64,000 bases of DNA from Ruania halotolerans (lineage in GTDB: Bacteria > Actinomycetota > Actinomycetes > Actinomycetales > Beutenbergiaceae), in assembly GCF_021049285.1 (NCBI RefSeq), contig NZ_CP088017.1, forward strand, positions 3,421,380-3,485,379, written 5' to 3'. The first letter of the stretch is position 1; the number at the start of each line of letters is the position of its first letter. The position numbers were made by a program, and so were the translations under genes. Shown here in pieces: positions 18,082 through 26,343 of the stretch. Under the pieces are notes generated by a model, which had not been told where the DNA came from, did not search any database, and saw nothing but the letters and a program-made list of their open reading frames with translations.

Positions 18082-19254
18082 GTGCTCGGTCGCGACCTGT
18101 CCACCCTGCTACCCCGGCTGCGCGATGCTCTGGACGGCGGACCGCCCCTGATGCTGGGTACCACGGCCCAGCGGGTGGGCGAGCAGGTGGCCGAACATCC
18201 ACGGACCGCGCTGGTGCTCGGCACCTCCGGATCGACCTCAGGTACGGGCAGGGCGGTAGCCCTGAGCGCCGACGCACTGCTCACCAGCGCCGCGGCCACC
18301 CACGCCCGCCTCGCCGGCCCCGGGCAGTGGCTGCTGACCCTGCCGCCGGACCATGTGGCCGGGATACAGGTGCTGATCCGCTCGCTGGCGGCCGGCGTCG
18401 AGCCCGAGAGCACCCCCGACGGAAGGTTCGACCCGGCGGAACTGGCCGCCGCCGTCGTCCGGATGCGCGCGGACCTACCAAGGTATGTCTCCCTGGTTCC
18501 GACTCAGCTCATGCGACTCCTCGGCCCGGGCCACTCGGAGCCCGATGCCGAGGTCGCACTCGCGGCTCTGCGGACGTGCGCTGCCGTTCTCATCGGTGGG
18601 GCTGCCACACCCGCGGCCCTCCTCGTACGAGCCAGGTCGGCCGGGGTACCGGTGGTCACCACCTATGGGATGACCGAGACCTGCGGCGGGTGCGTGTACG
18701 ACGGCGTCCCACTTGACGACGTCCTGGTGCGCCTTGGCGAGGGGGGCCGGATTGAGATCAGCGGCCCGGTACTGGCCGAGGCCTACCTCCAGGAGACTGC
18801 AGATGATCCATCGAACGGCGCGGTGCTCATCTCGGAGTTCGTGACCGAGAACGGGCGCCGATGGCTGCGCACCACCGACTCGGGTGCGTGGGCGGACGAG
18901 AAACTCGTGGTGCACGGCCGGTTGGACGACGTCCTGGTGACAGGAGGCGTGAACGTGCACCCGGGTGAGGTGGAGCGCAGGCTGTCCGGAACGCCAGGTC
19001 TGGCCGAGTGCGTGGTGGTGGGGGTACCCGACCCGACCTGGGGTGATCTCGTGACGGCCGTCATCGTCGGCTCGGCGACGTTGGCGGACCTGCGCACCCG
19101 GGCCGGGGGTGGACCACACGCCCCCCGTGCCATGGTGCGGATGCCTGAACTGCCCCGCCGCGGCCCGGGGAAAGTGGACCGGCTGATGGCTGCCAGTCTC
19201 GCCGCCCAGGCGGTGGCCGACGGCTCCGCCGAGGTCCATGGCGCCAGCACCTGA
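18082..19254 (+). CDS. menE: o-Succinylbenzoate-CoA ligase
   Basis: This 390-residue ANL-superfamily enzyme activates o-succinylbenzoate with ATP and CoA. The phosphate-binding loop is LGTSGSTSGTGRAV near residue 55. YGMTETCGGCVYDG is the adenine-binding motif. TTDSGAWADEKLVVHGRLDDV and GGVNVHPGEVE form the hinge region, and the catalytic Lys lies in RRGPGKVDRL near the C-terminus. It is shorter than typical acyl-CoA ligases, as usual for actinobacterial MenE. The frame is open far upstream into the divergent gene. The GTG at 18082 is chosen because TACGCT ends 6 nt before it. Confidence 0.92.
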   Translation: MLGRDLSTLLPRLRDALDGGPPLMLGTTAQRVGEQVAEHPRTALVLGTSGSTSGTGRAVALSADALLTSAAATHARLAGPGQWLLTLPPDHVAGIQVLIRSLAAGVEPESTPDGRFDPAELAAAVVRMRADLPRYVSLVPTQLMRLLGPGHSEPDAEVALAALRTCAAVLIGGAATPAALLVRARSAGVPVVTTYGMTETCGGCVYDGVPLDDVLVRLGEGGRIEISGPVLAEAYLQETADDPSNGAVLISEFVTENGRRWLRTTDSGAWADEKLVVHGRLDDVLVTGGVNVHPGEVERRLSGTPGLAECVVVGVPDPTWGDLVTAVIVGSATLADLRTRAGGGPHAPRAMVRMPELPRRGPGKVDRLMAASLAAQAVADGSAEVHGAST

Positions 19255-19371
19255 GCCCACCGCCGATCGAATCAACGATCTCCACGTGCAGGAACCCTCG
19301 TCGAGATGGTCGACCGGATCGACGGCGGATTATCCTTCTCCGAGCCCTTCCCTCCTCTGATCGGAGCCCGC

Positions 19372-20241
19372 ATGCCCACCCTGCGCGACTGGGCCACCGG
19401 CGCCCGCCCCCGCACCCTGCCGGCGGCCCTCGCCCCGGTGCTCGCCGGTACCGGTGCCGCGGCATTCTCCGGAGCTGCCTCACCAGTGCGTGCAGTCCTT
19501 GCCGCGGGGGTCGCGCTCGCCCTGCAGGTGGCGGTGAATTTCGCCAACGACTACTCCGACGGCATCCGCGGCACAGACGATGCGCGGGTGGGCCCGGTGC
19601 GGCTGACCGCCTCCGGTGCCGTTTCCCCGAGGGCAGTGAAGCGAGCGGCATTCGCCGCCTTCGCCGTGGCCGGTGTGCTCGGGCTCCTGCTGTGCGCCCT
19701 GGCCGGGGCGTGGTGGCTGATCGCGGTGGGTGCCGCATGTGTGCTGGCCGGCTGGTTCTACACCGGTGGTCGAAACCCCTACGGCTACCGCGGCCTCGGT
19801 GAGGTGGCCGTGTTCGTGTTCTTCGGCCTGGTGGCGACGCTCGGCACCACCTACACCCAGGCCGGCACGATCACCGGACCGGCGGTGTTGGCGGCGTGCT
19901 CGATCGGCGCCGTGGCGTGTGCACTGCTGATGGTGAACAACATCCGGGACATCCCCACGGACGAGGTGGCCGGCAAGCGCACCCTCGCGGTGCGGTTGGG
20001 CGAGGGGCGTGCCCGCCTGGCCTACGTGATCCTGCTGATCGCTGCCGTGGCCTGTGCACTGGCCATCGCGTTCTGGGCACCGTGGGCGCTGCTCCTGATC
20101 TGGCTGGTACTGCCGGTGTTCCAGCTCTCCGCGCAAGTCCTCGGGGGTGCTGCCGGCCGCGAGCTGATCCAGGTGCTCGCCCGGACCGGGCTGCTGGAGC
20201 TAGCGCTCGGCCTTGGGCTCGGGATCGTGCTGCTCGTCTGA
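19372..20241 (+). CDS. menA: 1,4-Dihydroxy-2-naphthoate polyprenyltransferase
   Basis: This 289-residue UbiA-family membrane protein attaches the polyprenyl chain to DHNA, giving demethylmenaquinone. It has about eight transmembrane helices. The Asp-rich substrate motif NFANDYSDGIRGTDD lies near residue 60 and the second motif NNIRDIPTDEVAGKRTLAVR near residue 190. The ATG at 19372 is preceded by GGAG 5 nt upstream and begins MPTLRDWATGARPRTLPAAL, the usual MenA start. An in-frame ATG 66 bp upstream has no such support. Its last 42 bp overlap the convergent DUF4229 gene. Confidence 0.95.
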   Translation: MPTLRDWATGARPRTLPAALAPVLAGTGAAAFSGAASPVRAVLAAGVALALQVAVNFANDYSDGIRGTDDARVGPVRLTASGAVSPRAVKRAAFAAFAVAGVLGLLLCALAGAWWLIAVGAACVLAGWFYTGGRNPYGYRGLGEVAVFVFFGLVATLGTTYTQAGTITGPAVLAACSIGAVACALLMVNNIRDIPTDEVAGKRTLAVRLGEGRARLAYVILLIAAVACALAIAFWAPWALLLIWLVLPVFQLSAQVLGGAAGRELIQVLARTGLLELALGLGLGIVLLV

Positions 20242-20541
20242 GGTCCGCGCTGGTGGCGCGGCCGCTGGCGGTTCATCACCGGGTCTGGCGATGATCTCGT
20301 CTTCTTCGCGCGCGTCCGATCCCAGCGCCGCGGCGAACCGACTGGGCCTGCCACCGCCCCGTGCTTGCAGCCATGCGGCCGACGCCCGGCGGAACTTCTC
20401 CAACAGCACGTAGGAAAGACCCGCGCCGATGAGCACGGCGCCGGCAACGAGCAGCACACCGCGCATCCCCGCCAGGTAGAGGCCGAAACCTGCCACCACA
20501 ATCAGGAGGATGCGCAGCACGCTGTAGGCGAGGACTGGCAT
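20200..20541 (-). CDS. DUF4229 family membrane protein
   Basis: This 113-residue protein has two hydrophobic segments (about residues 5-24 and 28-47) followed by YVLLEKFRRASAAWLQARGG and an acidic, Pro-rich tail. This is the DUF4229 layout, and actinobacterial members commonly lie beside menA and cytochrome c maturation genes, as here. Function is unknown. The ATG at 20541 is preferred over a GTG 6 bp upstream because TACGCT (20553-20548) ends 6 nt before it. The 3' end overlaps the convergent menA by 42 bp. Confidence 0.75.
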   Translation of the reverse strand: MPVLAYSVLRILLIVVAGFGLYLAGMRGVLLVAGAVLIGAGLSYVLLEKFRRASAAWLQARGGGRPSRFAAALGSDAREEDEIIARPGDEPPAAAPPARTSDEQHDPEPKAER

Positions 20542-20563
20542 GAACACAGCGTAGGCTCATCGG
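20542..20563. promoter_or_regulatory. Bidirectional promoter with overlapping -10 boxes
   Basis: The two outward ATG codons are 22 bp apart. TACGCT on the minus strand (20553-20548) and TAGGCT on the plus strand (20552-20557) share two base pairs, and each ends exactly 6 nt before its own ATG. No Shine-Dalgarno precedes either gene. Transcription would therefore start at or next to each start codon, about 23 bp apart, from one opened DNA bubble. Confidence 0.55.
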
Positions 20564-20977
20564 ATGAGGTTTGTGTTGCTCGGGCTGGTCGTGCTGGCCC
20601 TCACCGTGTACTCGGTGATCGACTGTGTCGGCGGTGAGGAGCAGCGGCGCAAGAACCTACCCACGTGGCTGTGGGTCACCCTGATCGTCGCGCTACCGGT
20701 GCTCGGCGCGCTGATCTGGCTGTTGGTCTCCCGCAGCGCAGGCGCCTCCGGTCAGCCGGCACCACGGCGTCGCACGGGGCCACTCGCCCCGGATGACGAC
20801 CCGGCCTTTCTGGCCGATCTGGACCGGCGTACCCGGCCACATCCTGGTGCCGACTCCCCCGGCGGCGATGAGGCGACCGAAGGGGACACCACCGGTGAGC
20901 CGGGCGCTGCGGAGACCGATTTCGAGTCCGATTCGGACTCCGAGAACGGCACCTCAGGCGGTCACAAGCCCGAGTAG
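20564..20977 (+). CDS. PLDc_N domain membrane protein
   Basis: This 137-residue protein has a hydrophobic N-terminal helix (FVLLGLVVLALTVYSVIDC), a short polar loop ending in RRKNLPTWLWV and a second helix (about residues 40-60). This is the two-helix PLDc_N domain, found alone or in front of cardiolipin synthases. The last 70 residues are polar and acidic and look disordered. No catalytic phospholipase domain follows, so its role is unknown. It starts from the bidirectional promoter shared with DUF4229. Its last 16 bp overlap the convergent ccsB. Confidence 0.72.
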   Translation: MRFVLLGLVVLALTVYSVIDCVGGEEQRRKNLPTWLWVTLIVALPVLGALIWLLVSRSAGASGQPAPRRRTGPLAPDDDPAFLADLDRRTRPHPGADSPGGDEATEGDTTGEPGAAETDFESDSDSENGTSGGHKPE

Positions 20978-21924
20978 GAGTGCCGCCCGTTGAAGAAGAT
21001 GTTCACGATGTAGAAGTTCGCGAGCAGGGCCACGAATCCCATCAGGGCGAAGTAGGCGAACCTGTTCGCCGCCCAGCCGGTGGTCACCCGTGCGTGCAGG
21101 TAGGCGGCGTAGATCACCCAGACCACGAACGTCCAGGTCTCCTTCGGATCCCAGCCCCATGGCCGGCCCCAGGCGTGCTCGGCCCAGATCGCTCCGGCCA
21201 CCAGGGTGAAGGTCCAGGCCACGAAGCCGACGGCGTTCAACCGGTAGGCGATCCGCTCCAGGTCCGTAGCGGCCGGGAAGGCGTCGAGCACGCGGGTCAA
21301 CGGGGAGACCGTGCCGGCCTTGACCGCCGTCGCCACGCCCCCAGCGGCGCCGGATCCTCCGGTGACGGGATCGGGACCGGACTCCTGTGCAGCGACCGAG
21401 CGTGCGCCGGAGCGCTCGCCACTGCCCTTGACCAACTGCAGGATCGAGAGCAACGCACTGACCCCGAACAGACCGGTGGCCAGCGTGGCTACCGAGACGT
21501 GGATGATCAGCCAGTAGCTGTCCAGGGCGGGCTGCACGCCGTCAGCTGCCACGTAGAGAACTGCCACGGCCAGGAACAGGGCGAGGAACGAAAGCAGGGC
21601 AACACCCACTCCCACAAAGCGGATGTCCCGGCGGCGCTGCACCACCAGGAAGATCGCCGTCAGGAAGAACGTGAACATGAGGGTGAACTCGTACATGTTC
21701 GCCCACGGCACCCGTCCGGCAGCGAATCCGCGCAAGACGAGCGCTACCAGCAGGACCACGGCGGCGAGCCACGTCATGGCCATACCGATCCCAGCGGCCC
21801 GGCGACGCCGATTCTTGCTCGCTCCGGTACCCAGGGCTGAGACGTCCACCGCAAAGGCGACCATGGCGATCACATAGCAGGCCATCGCTGCGTAGACGAG
21901 GAGCGTGCTGTACGTCCCGATCAT
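20962..21924 (-). CDS. ccsB: Cytochrome c biogenesis protein CcsB/ResC (CcsA family)
   Basis: This 320-residue membrane protein has about eight transmembrane helices and the haem-handling WWD-type segment WGRPWGWDPKETWTFVVW near residue 255. It forms the System II cytochrome c synthetase with ResB, exporting haem and joining it to apocytochrome CxxCH motifs outside the membrane. Its ATG overlaps the resB stop by 4 bp (ATGA). A polar Gly/Ser/Ala insert at about residues 165-200 is longer than in compact homologues. Last gene of the leftward operon. Confidence 0.93.
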   Translation of the reverse strand: MIGTYSTLLVYAAMACYVIAMVAFAVDVSALGTGASKNRRRRAAGIGMAMTWLAAVVLLVALVLRGFAAGRVPWANMYEFTLMFTFFLTAIFLVVQRRRDIRFVGVGVALLSFLALFLAVAVLYVAADGVQPALDSYWLIIHVSVATLATGLFGVSALLSILQLVKGSGERSGARSVAAQESGPDPVTGGSGAAGGVATAVKAGTVSPLTRVLDAFPAATDLERIAYRLNAVGFVAWTFTLVAGAIWAEHAWGRPWGWDPKETWTFVVWVIYAAYLHARVTTGWAANRFAYFALMGFVALLANFYIVNIFFNGRHSYSGL

Positions 21925-23546
21925 GATCTGTTCTCCTTCGTCTGCTCGCCGAGGGGGCCGAGGATCCGGTCCAGCTCACGACGTAACCCGGGGTCGTCCC
22001 CACGGGCCAGGGCTGCTGCCGTCACCACTGTAGTGCCGCCGGGTCCGGGGGCGATCTTTGCCCAGACGCGACGCCTGGGCAGGAACAGGGAACCGATCAG
22101 GCCCACGAACGCCAGACCGGCGAAGATGCCCATCCACACGATGGACGGGTCGTAACGCACGTCGAGCGCGGCGAACCGGGGCAGGTCCTCGAAGGTGATC
22201 GTGCCGAGTCCGTCTGGCAGGTCGAGCGTCTCGCCCGGTCGCAAAACGAGGCGCACGGGCTCGCCGTCAGCACCGGTGACCTGCTCCATGTTCGTGGTGT
22301 CCAAGGTGAACAGGCTCTGCGGCTGACCATCATCCAAGCCGAGGTCGCCGACGTACAGGGTGAGCACGAGCACCGGATCAATCGCCTCCGGGTAGGCCGA
22401 ACCGATCGGTTCGCCCTCAGGGCTCTCCACCACGGTGGGAAGCAGCACCCCGCTGAATCCGAGCTGCTCCTCGGCCCGTGCGGCGCCGGGCGCCATGATC
22501 ACCCCGTTGGAGGTGTAGAAGAGGTCACCCGAGGGCAGGAACATCGTCGGCCCGGCGAACGCCACCTCTCCGTCGGCATCGGTGACCGTGACGTCCGGGG
22601 CGTAGCCGTTGCCCGAGAGGTACACGCGCGTCGAGTCGGTCTCCAGCGGGTGGTTCAACCGGATGTCCTGCTCCCGTGCGGCACCGTCCGGGGAGAGCAT
22701 CGTCACCGAGGCGGTGAACTCCCGCGGTTGGGCGTCGTCGGTGAACACGGAGGAGAAGTCGTCCAGCCGGAGCCGGAACGGTTCCACGGAGTCGGCATCG
22801 AACCAGGCTCCGGTGTCGAAGGAGTCGTAGTCGAGCGGAGCGTTCACGAAGGTGTGTCCCTCGACCACCACGATCTGCCCCCGGTAGTGCACCAACTGGC
22901 CCCACGCCGTCACCACGAGCAGGCCCACCAGGGCGAGGTGGAAGATCAGGTTACCGGTCTCGCGTCCTCTTCCCCGTTCGGCGGAGATGGTGCGAACCTG
23001 ACCGGACGCCGTCGCCCGCTGTTCGGTACCGCTACGGCGGGTGTACCGCCGGCCCAAGGCTGCCAGCAGCGTGCGCTCAGCTTCGGCGGGATCACCCGGA
23101 ACCCGCAGTTCGGAGCGCACCTCGAAGCGGGACAGCTGGCGCGGTACGCGGGTCGGCTCGGCGCGAAGGTTGCGCAGATGGGACCAGGTGCGCGGCACGA
23201 TGCACCCGATCAGCGAGGTGAACAGCAGCAGGTACACCGCGGAGAACCACGGGGAGGAGTACACATCGAACAGATGCAGGGTCTCGAGTAGTTCGGCCGT
23301 ATCCGGGTGGTCCCGGTAGTACTGCAGCACGCTGTTCGGATCGGAAGGCCGCTGCGGGAAGAACGCACCGGGCAGGGCCACCACCGCGAGCAGCAGCAGG
23401 AGCAGGAGCGCCACCCGCATGCTGGTGAGCTGACGCCAGATCCAGCGCAGCCAGCCGCGAGCGCCCAGGCGCGGACCACCGGCCGTCCGCGTCCCTGAAT
23501 CGGGCGATGAGGCATCTTTGAGACCGACGGGTTCGTAGCGGCTCAC
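21921..23546 (-). CDS. resB: Cytochrome c biogenesis protein ResB
   Basis: This 541-residue protein is the second half of the System II synthetase. Hydrophobic helices lie near residues 35-55, 95-115 and 195-215. A long extracytoplasmic domain follows, with a last helix near residue 485 (SIVWMGIFAGLAFVGLIGSLF). The ResB family core is visible in LAVVALPGAFFPQRPSDPNSV. The frame is open upstream to 23603. I chose the GTG at 23546, which overlaps the ccdA stop by 4 bp (GTGA) and gives VSRYEPVGL. Confidence 0.92.
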   Translation of the reverse strand: MSRYEPVGLKDASSPDSGTRTAGGPRLGARGWLRWIWRQLTSMRVALLLLLLLAVVALPGAFFPQRPSDPNSVLQYYRDHPDTAELLETLHLFDVYSSPWFSAVYLLLFTSLIGCIVPRTWSHLRNLRAEPTRVPRQLSRFEVRSELRVPGDPAEAERTLLAALGRRYTRRSGTEQRATASGQVRTISAERGRGRETGNLIFHLALVGLLVVTAWGQLVHYRGQIVVVEGHTFVNAPLDYDSFDTGAWFDADSVEPFRLRLDDFSSVFTDDAQPREFTASVTMLSPDGAAREQDIRLNHPLETDSTRVYLSGNGYAPDVTVTDADGEVAFAGPTMFLPSGDLFYTSNGVIMAPGAARAEEQLGFSGVLLPTVVESPEGEPIGSAYPEAIDPVLVLTLYVGDLGLDDGQPQSLFTLDTTNMEQVTGADGEPVRLVLRPGETLDLPDGLGTITFEDLPRFAALDVRYDPSIVWMGIFAGLAFVGLIGSLFLPRRRVWAKIAPGPGGTTVVTAAALARGDDPGLRRELDRILGPLGEQTKENRS

Positions 23547-24346
23547 ACGAGCACCTCGAAATCGGCGATGAGACCTTGGATCCCGCCCACGAACTGCCCC
23601 CACAGGCCAGTCACCAGGGCAAGCCCGATCAGCACCAGCAGGCCACCGCCGATGCGTTTGATGAGCAGCCGATGCCGGCGCAGCACCGAGAGCATCCGCT
23701 GTGAGGAGCGCAGACCCAGCGCCACGAGCACGAACGGCAGGCCCAGTCCGAGGCAGTAAAGCAGGACGAGCACCAGGGCTCGCCCGGGGTTCGCGCCGTC
23801 AATGGCGAGGGTCTGCACGGCGGCGAGCGTGGGTCCGATGCAGGGTATCCAGCCAAGACCGAACACCACGCCCAGCAGCGGGGCACCCCACACGCCGGCC
23901 CGCGGGCTGAGCTGGATCCGGCGTTCGCGCTGCAGGAACGGGACCGCGCCGAGAAAGGCCAGGCCCATCAGGATCACCACGACCCCGAGTACCCGGGTGA
24001 TCTCCTCCTGCCACTGCACGAGGGCGAGGCCCACTCCGGCCAGGGCCATCGTGGTCGCTGTGAACACAGCGGTGAATCCGGCCACGAAGGCGAGCACGCC
24101 GAGGACCAGGCGGCGGCGCGCCCGGGTGGAGACGGTGGCTGTACCGCCGCCTCCCGACCTGGTGCCTGAGGCATCGGCACCGACCATCCCACCGACGTAG
24201 CCGAGGTATCCGGGCACCAGTGGCAGCACGCATGGGGAGGCGAAGGAGATGAAGCCTGCGATCAAGGCCACGGGTGCGGCGGCCAGCAGCGAACCGGAGA
24301 ACACTGTTTCGGCGAACACCGCGCCGAGGTCGCTCAGCCAGTTCAC
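23543..24346 (-). CDS. ccdA: Cytochrome c biogenesis protein CcdA (DsbD-type electron transporter)
   Basis: This 267-residue membrane protein has six main transmembrane helices. It passes reducing equivalents from cytoplasmic thioredoxin across the membrane. The two redox cysteines are in SFASPCVLPLVPGYLGYVGG (about residue 38) and GWIPCIGPTLAA (about residue 160). A Gly/Ser-rich loop near residue 60 is somewhat long. It lies between the TlpA-like lipoprotein, its likely partner, and resB. Both junctions overlap by 4 bp. Confidence 0.94.
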   Translation of the reverse strand: MNWLSDLGAVFAETVFSGSLLAAAPVALIAGFISFASPCVLPLVPGYLGYVGGMVGADASGTRSGGGGTATVSTRARRRLVLGVLAFVAGFTAVFTATTMALAGVGLALVQWQEEITRVLGVVVILMGLAFLGAVPFLQRERRIQLSPRAGVWGAPLLGVVFGLGWIPCIGPTLAAVQTLAIDGANPGRALVLVLLYCLGLGLPFVLVALGLRSSQRMLSVLRRHRLLIKRIGGGLLVLIGLALVTGLWGQFVGGIQGLIADFEVLV

Positions 24347-24948
24347 GGTGCTTCGGCGAGGACGTCATCGAGTAGGCCGCTGAGGGTGCTCGCCTCAACG
24401 AGCCCGATCACCCGCGCGGCCACCCGGCCCTCCTGATCGAGCACCACCGTGCTTGGCATCGCCTGCAGCGGCACGGCGCCCTGCATCGCAGCCACCCCTT
24501 CGGCGTCACGATCGTGCAGACTCGGATAGGGCACCTCGAAGCGGCGTTCGAAGGCCAGCGCGGTGCCGGCATCGTTCGTGTGGTTCACGCCGAGAAAGCG
24601 CACGCCGGCGTCGGCATAGTCCTGGGACACCTGGGCCAGGTCCGGTGCCTCGGCACGGCACGGCGGACATTCGGCGTACCAGAAGTTCACCACCACCGGC
24701 CCACCGCGCCAGTCGGCGATGTCGATCGGTTCCTCGTGAAAGCTCTCGCCCCCGAGTTCCACCGGTTCGCCCCGTTCGTCGAGCGCCCAGGTCTCGATGG
24801 TGCCGTCACCGGCGACGTATCCAGAACTTGCCCCATCGTCTTCGATCGCGTCCTGACCGGCACATCCGGCGAGGAGGGCTGCGCCGGCGACCATCGCCGC
24901 CACCCGGAACATTCCCCGGCGGCCCGGACCGGTGAACGCAGTGGTCAC
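24343..24948 (-). CDS. TlpA/ResA-type thioredoxin-fold lipoprotein
   Basis: This 201-residue exported protein has a signal sequence with the lipobox LLAGC (Cys near residue 29). It has a thioredoxin fold with the active site WYAECPPCRAEAPD, a CPPC pair near residue 94. It should keep apocytochrome c cysteines reduced before haem attachment, taking electrons from CcdA, whose gene overlaps by 4 bp. The cis-Pro loop is visible in VPLQAMPSTVVLD. The start codon itself overlaps the histidine phosphatase stop by 4 bp. Confidence 0.92.
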   Translation of the reverse strand: MTTAFTGPGRRGMFRVAAMVAGAALLAGCAGQDAIEDDGASSGYVAGDGTIETWALDERGEPVELGGESFHEEPIDIADWRGGPVVVNFWYAECPPCRAEAPDLAQVSQDYADAGVRFLGVNHTNDAGTALAFERRFEVPYPSLHDRDAEGVAAMQGAVPLQAMPSTVVLDQEGRVAARVIGLVEASTLSGLLDDVLAEAP

Positions 24949-25589
24949 GGAAGGACCGCCGTGGAGGAGTCCGGAAGAAGATCACGGCACGGTTCGTCGT
25001 AGTCGAGCGCCACAAGTGTGCCGTCGTCGAAGGTGAGGGAGGTCAGCGAGGCGAGGGTGCAGCGCCGCTGACGCGGGTCGTGCAGCATCGACCGACCCTC
25101 CAGGCGGCGGCGCATGGACCAGATCGGGAGCTGGTGGGAGACCACCACGGCCTCGTGACCCTCGGCGCGGGCGCGCACGTCCCGGATGGCCGCCGTCATG
25201 CGGGCGATGACCTCGACGTACGGTTCTCCCCAGGAAGGGCGCCATGGGTTCAGCAGTTTGGCGAATCGAGCGGGGTGCAGCAGCTGGGCAGGATCTTTCG
25301 CCACGGCGGTGCCCTCGAAGTCGTTCCCGGCCTCGATCACCCGGTCGTCGGTAGTGATCTCCAGGCCAAAGGCCTCGGCAACGGGCGCGGCGGTCTCCTG
25401 GGCACGCAGCAATGGTGACGCCGTGACGGAGACGATGTCGGCGCCGCGGTCGCTGAGCGTGTGCGCCACCCGCGCGGCCATCTCCCGGCCTCGTTCGGAG
25501 AGGTGGTAGCCATCCAACCGTCCGTACAACACACGCTCAGGGTTATAGACCTCGCCGTGCCGCAGGAGGTGGACCGTCGTGTACGCCAT
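24945..25589 (-). CDS. Histidine phosphatase family protein
   Basis: This 214-residue protein belongs to the phosphoglycerate-mutase-like branch. The catalytic signature is VHLLRHGEVYNPE at residues 6-18, with the second His in AVVVSHQLPIW near residue 155. The substrate is unknown. It leads the cytochrome c maturation operon and overlaps the TlpA gene by 4 bp. Such genes often head this operon in actinobacteria, but no role in haem or cytochromes is established. I start at ATG 25589; GACACT ends 6 nt before it, so the operon mRNA may be leaderless. Confidence 0.88.
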   Translation of the reverse strand: MAYTTVHLLRHGEVYNPERVLYGRLDGYHLSERGREMAARVAHTLSDRGADIVSVTASPLLRAQETAAPVAEAFGLEITTDDRVIEAGNDFEGTAVAKDPAQLLHPARFAKLLNPWRPSWGEPYVEVIARMTAAIRDVRARAEGHEAVVVSHQLPIWSMRRRLEGRSMLHDPRQRRCTLASLTSLTFDDGTLVALDYDEPCRDLLPDSSTAVLP

Positions 25590-25683
25590 GGCACCAGTGT
25601 CGCAAATTCCCGCCGGCACCAGGCACGACGGCGAAGCACCGCACAGTGAGGCGCCTCACTATGGCCAATGCTGATTCGCTCGG

Positions 25684-25760
25684 AGCGGGCAGCGGGCAGC
25701 GGGCAGCGGGCAGCGGGCAGCGGGCAGCGGGCAGCGGGCAGCGGGCAGCGGGCAGCGGGG
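25684..25760. repeat. Tandem 7-bp repeat (AGCGGGC), about 11 copies
   Basis: Ten perfect head-to-tail copies of AGCGGGC run from 25684 to 25753, and an eleventh ends in GGGG. The array lies between the histidine phosphatase start and the end of the MarR gene, 7 bp past the MarR stop. The G-rich strand is the plus strand. Seven is not a multiple of three and there is no gene across it, so it is non-coding and prone to slippage. Confidence 0.95.
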
Positions 25761-25767
25761 ACGGGCG

Positions 25768-26238
25768 CTAGCGGCCCTCTCGTTCGGCGTCGATCTCGGC
25801 GGTGATGCGCTCGAACGCCTCGCCTACTGTCTTCAGTTGCTCCGGGGAGAGCTGATCGACGAGGCGGCGGCGTACCGATTCCACGTGCGCCGGAGCCGCC
25901 TCTACCAGGCGGGCGTAGCCGGAATCGGTGAGCACACAGTCCACACCACGGCCATCGTCACAGTTGCTGCGGCGCTCGACCAGACCGGCGGCTTCCATCC
26001 GTCGCACCGTGTGGGTCAGCCGAGAACGCGAGGAGACCACCTGGTCGGCAAGGTGGGACATCCGCAGCGAACGATCCTCGGATTCGCTGAGCCGGACGAG
26101 AACCTCGTACTCGTTCATCGAGAGGTCGGCGGCCTCCTCCAGGTCGTGGCCAAGTGCCTCAAAGAGCGACCAACACCCTTCGAGGAGGGACCGCCAATAG
26201 CGCTGCTGTTCCTGATCCAGCCATCGCGGCTGCGTCAT
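25768..26238 (-). CDS. MarR-family transcriptional regulator
   Basis: This 156-residue winged-helix protein has the MarR core: LSMNEYEVLVRLSESEDRSLRMSHLA, then the recognition region SSRSRLTHTVRRMEAAGLVERR near residues 65-90 and a wing with CDDGRGVDCVLTDSGYARL. The frame is open upstream. The ATG at 26238 is chosen because a ribosome-binding site (GGAAGGA) precedes it and MTQPRWLDQEQQ is a normal MarR start. It diverges from the YceI gene and probably controls it and itself from the 105-bp spacer. Confidence 0.88.
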   Translation of the reverse strand: MTQPRWLDQEQQRYWRSLLEGCWSLFEALGHDLEEAADLSMNEYEVLVRLSESEDRSLRMSHLADQVVSSRSRLTHTVRRMEAAGLVERRSNCDDGRGVDCVLTDSGYARLVEAAPAHVESVRRRLVDQLSPEQLKTVGEAFERITAEIDAEREGR

Positions 26239-26274
26239 CTCGGTCCTTCCTGGTGAGCCGATCACGTGCACCTC

Positions 26275-26340
26275 TTGACAGGAGGGTAGTTGTCCGTCAC
26301 GGTAATTACTACAACATTCAATCATCCACATGAAGGAGCA
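26275..26340. promoter_or_regulatory. MarR/YceI divergent regulatory region
   Basis: A consensus TTGACA -35 (26275-26280) faces the YceI gene. A perfect GTAATTAC palindrome (26302-26309) lies downstream and is flanked by GTTGT (26289-26293) and ACAAC (26311-26315). The palindrome is a good candidate MarR site. No -10 at standard 17-bp spacing is evident. GAAGGAGCA at 26332-26340 is the YceI ribosome-binding site. Confidence 0.45.
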
Positions 26341-26343
26341 CTC

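Noticed and set aside
25684-25760. CRISPR-like repeat array
   Set aside because: The unit is 7 bp with no spacers, so it is a simple tandem repeat.
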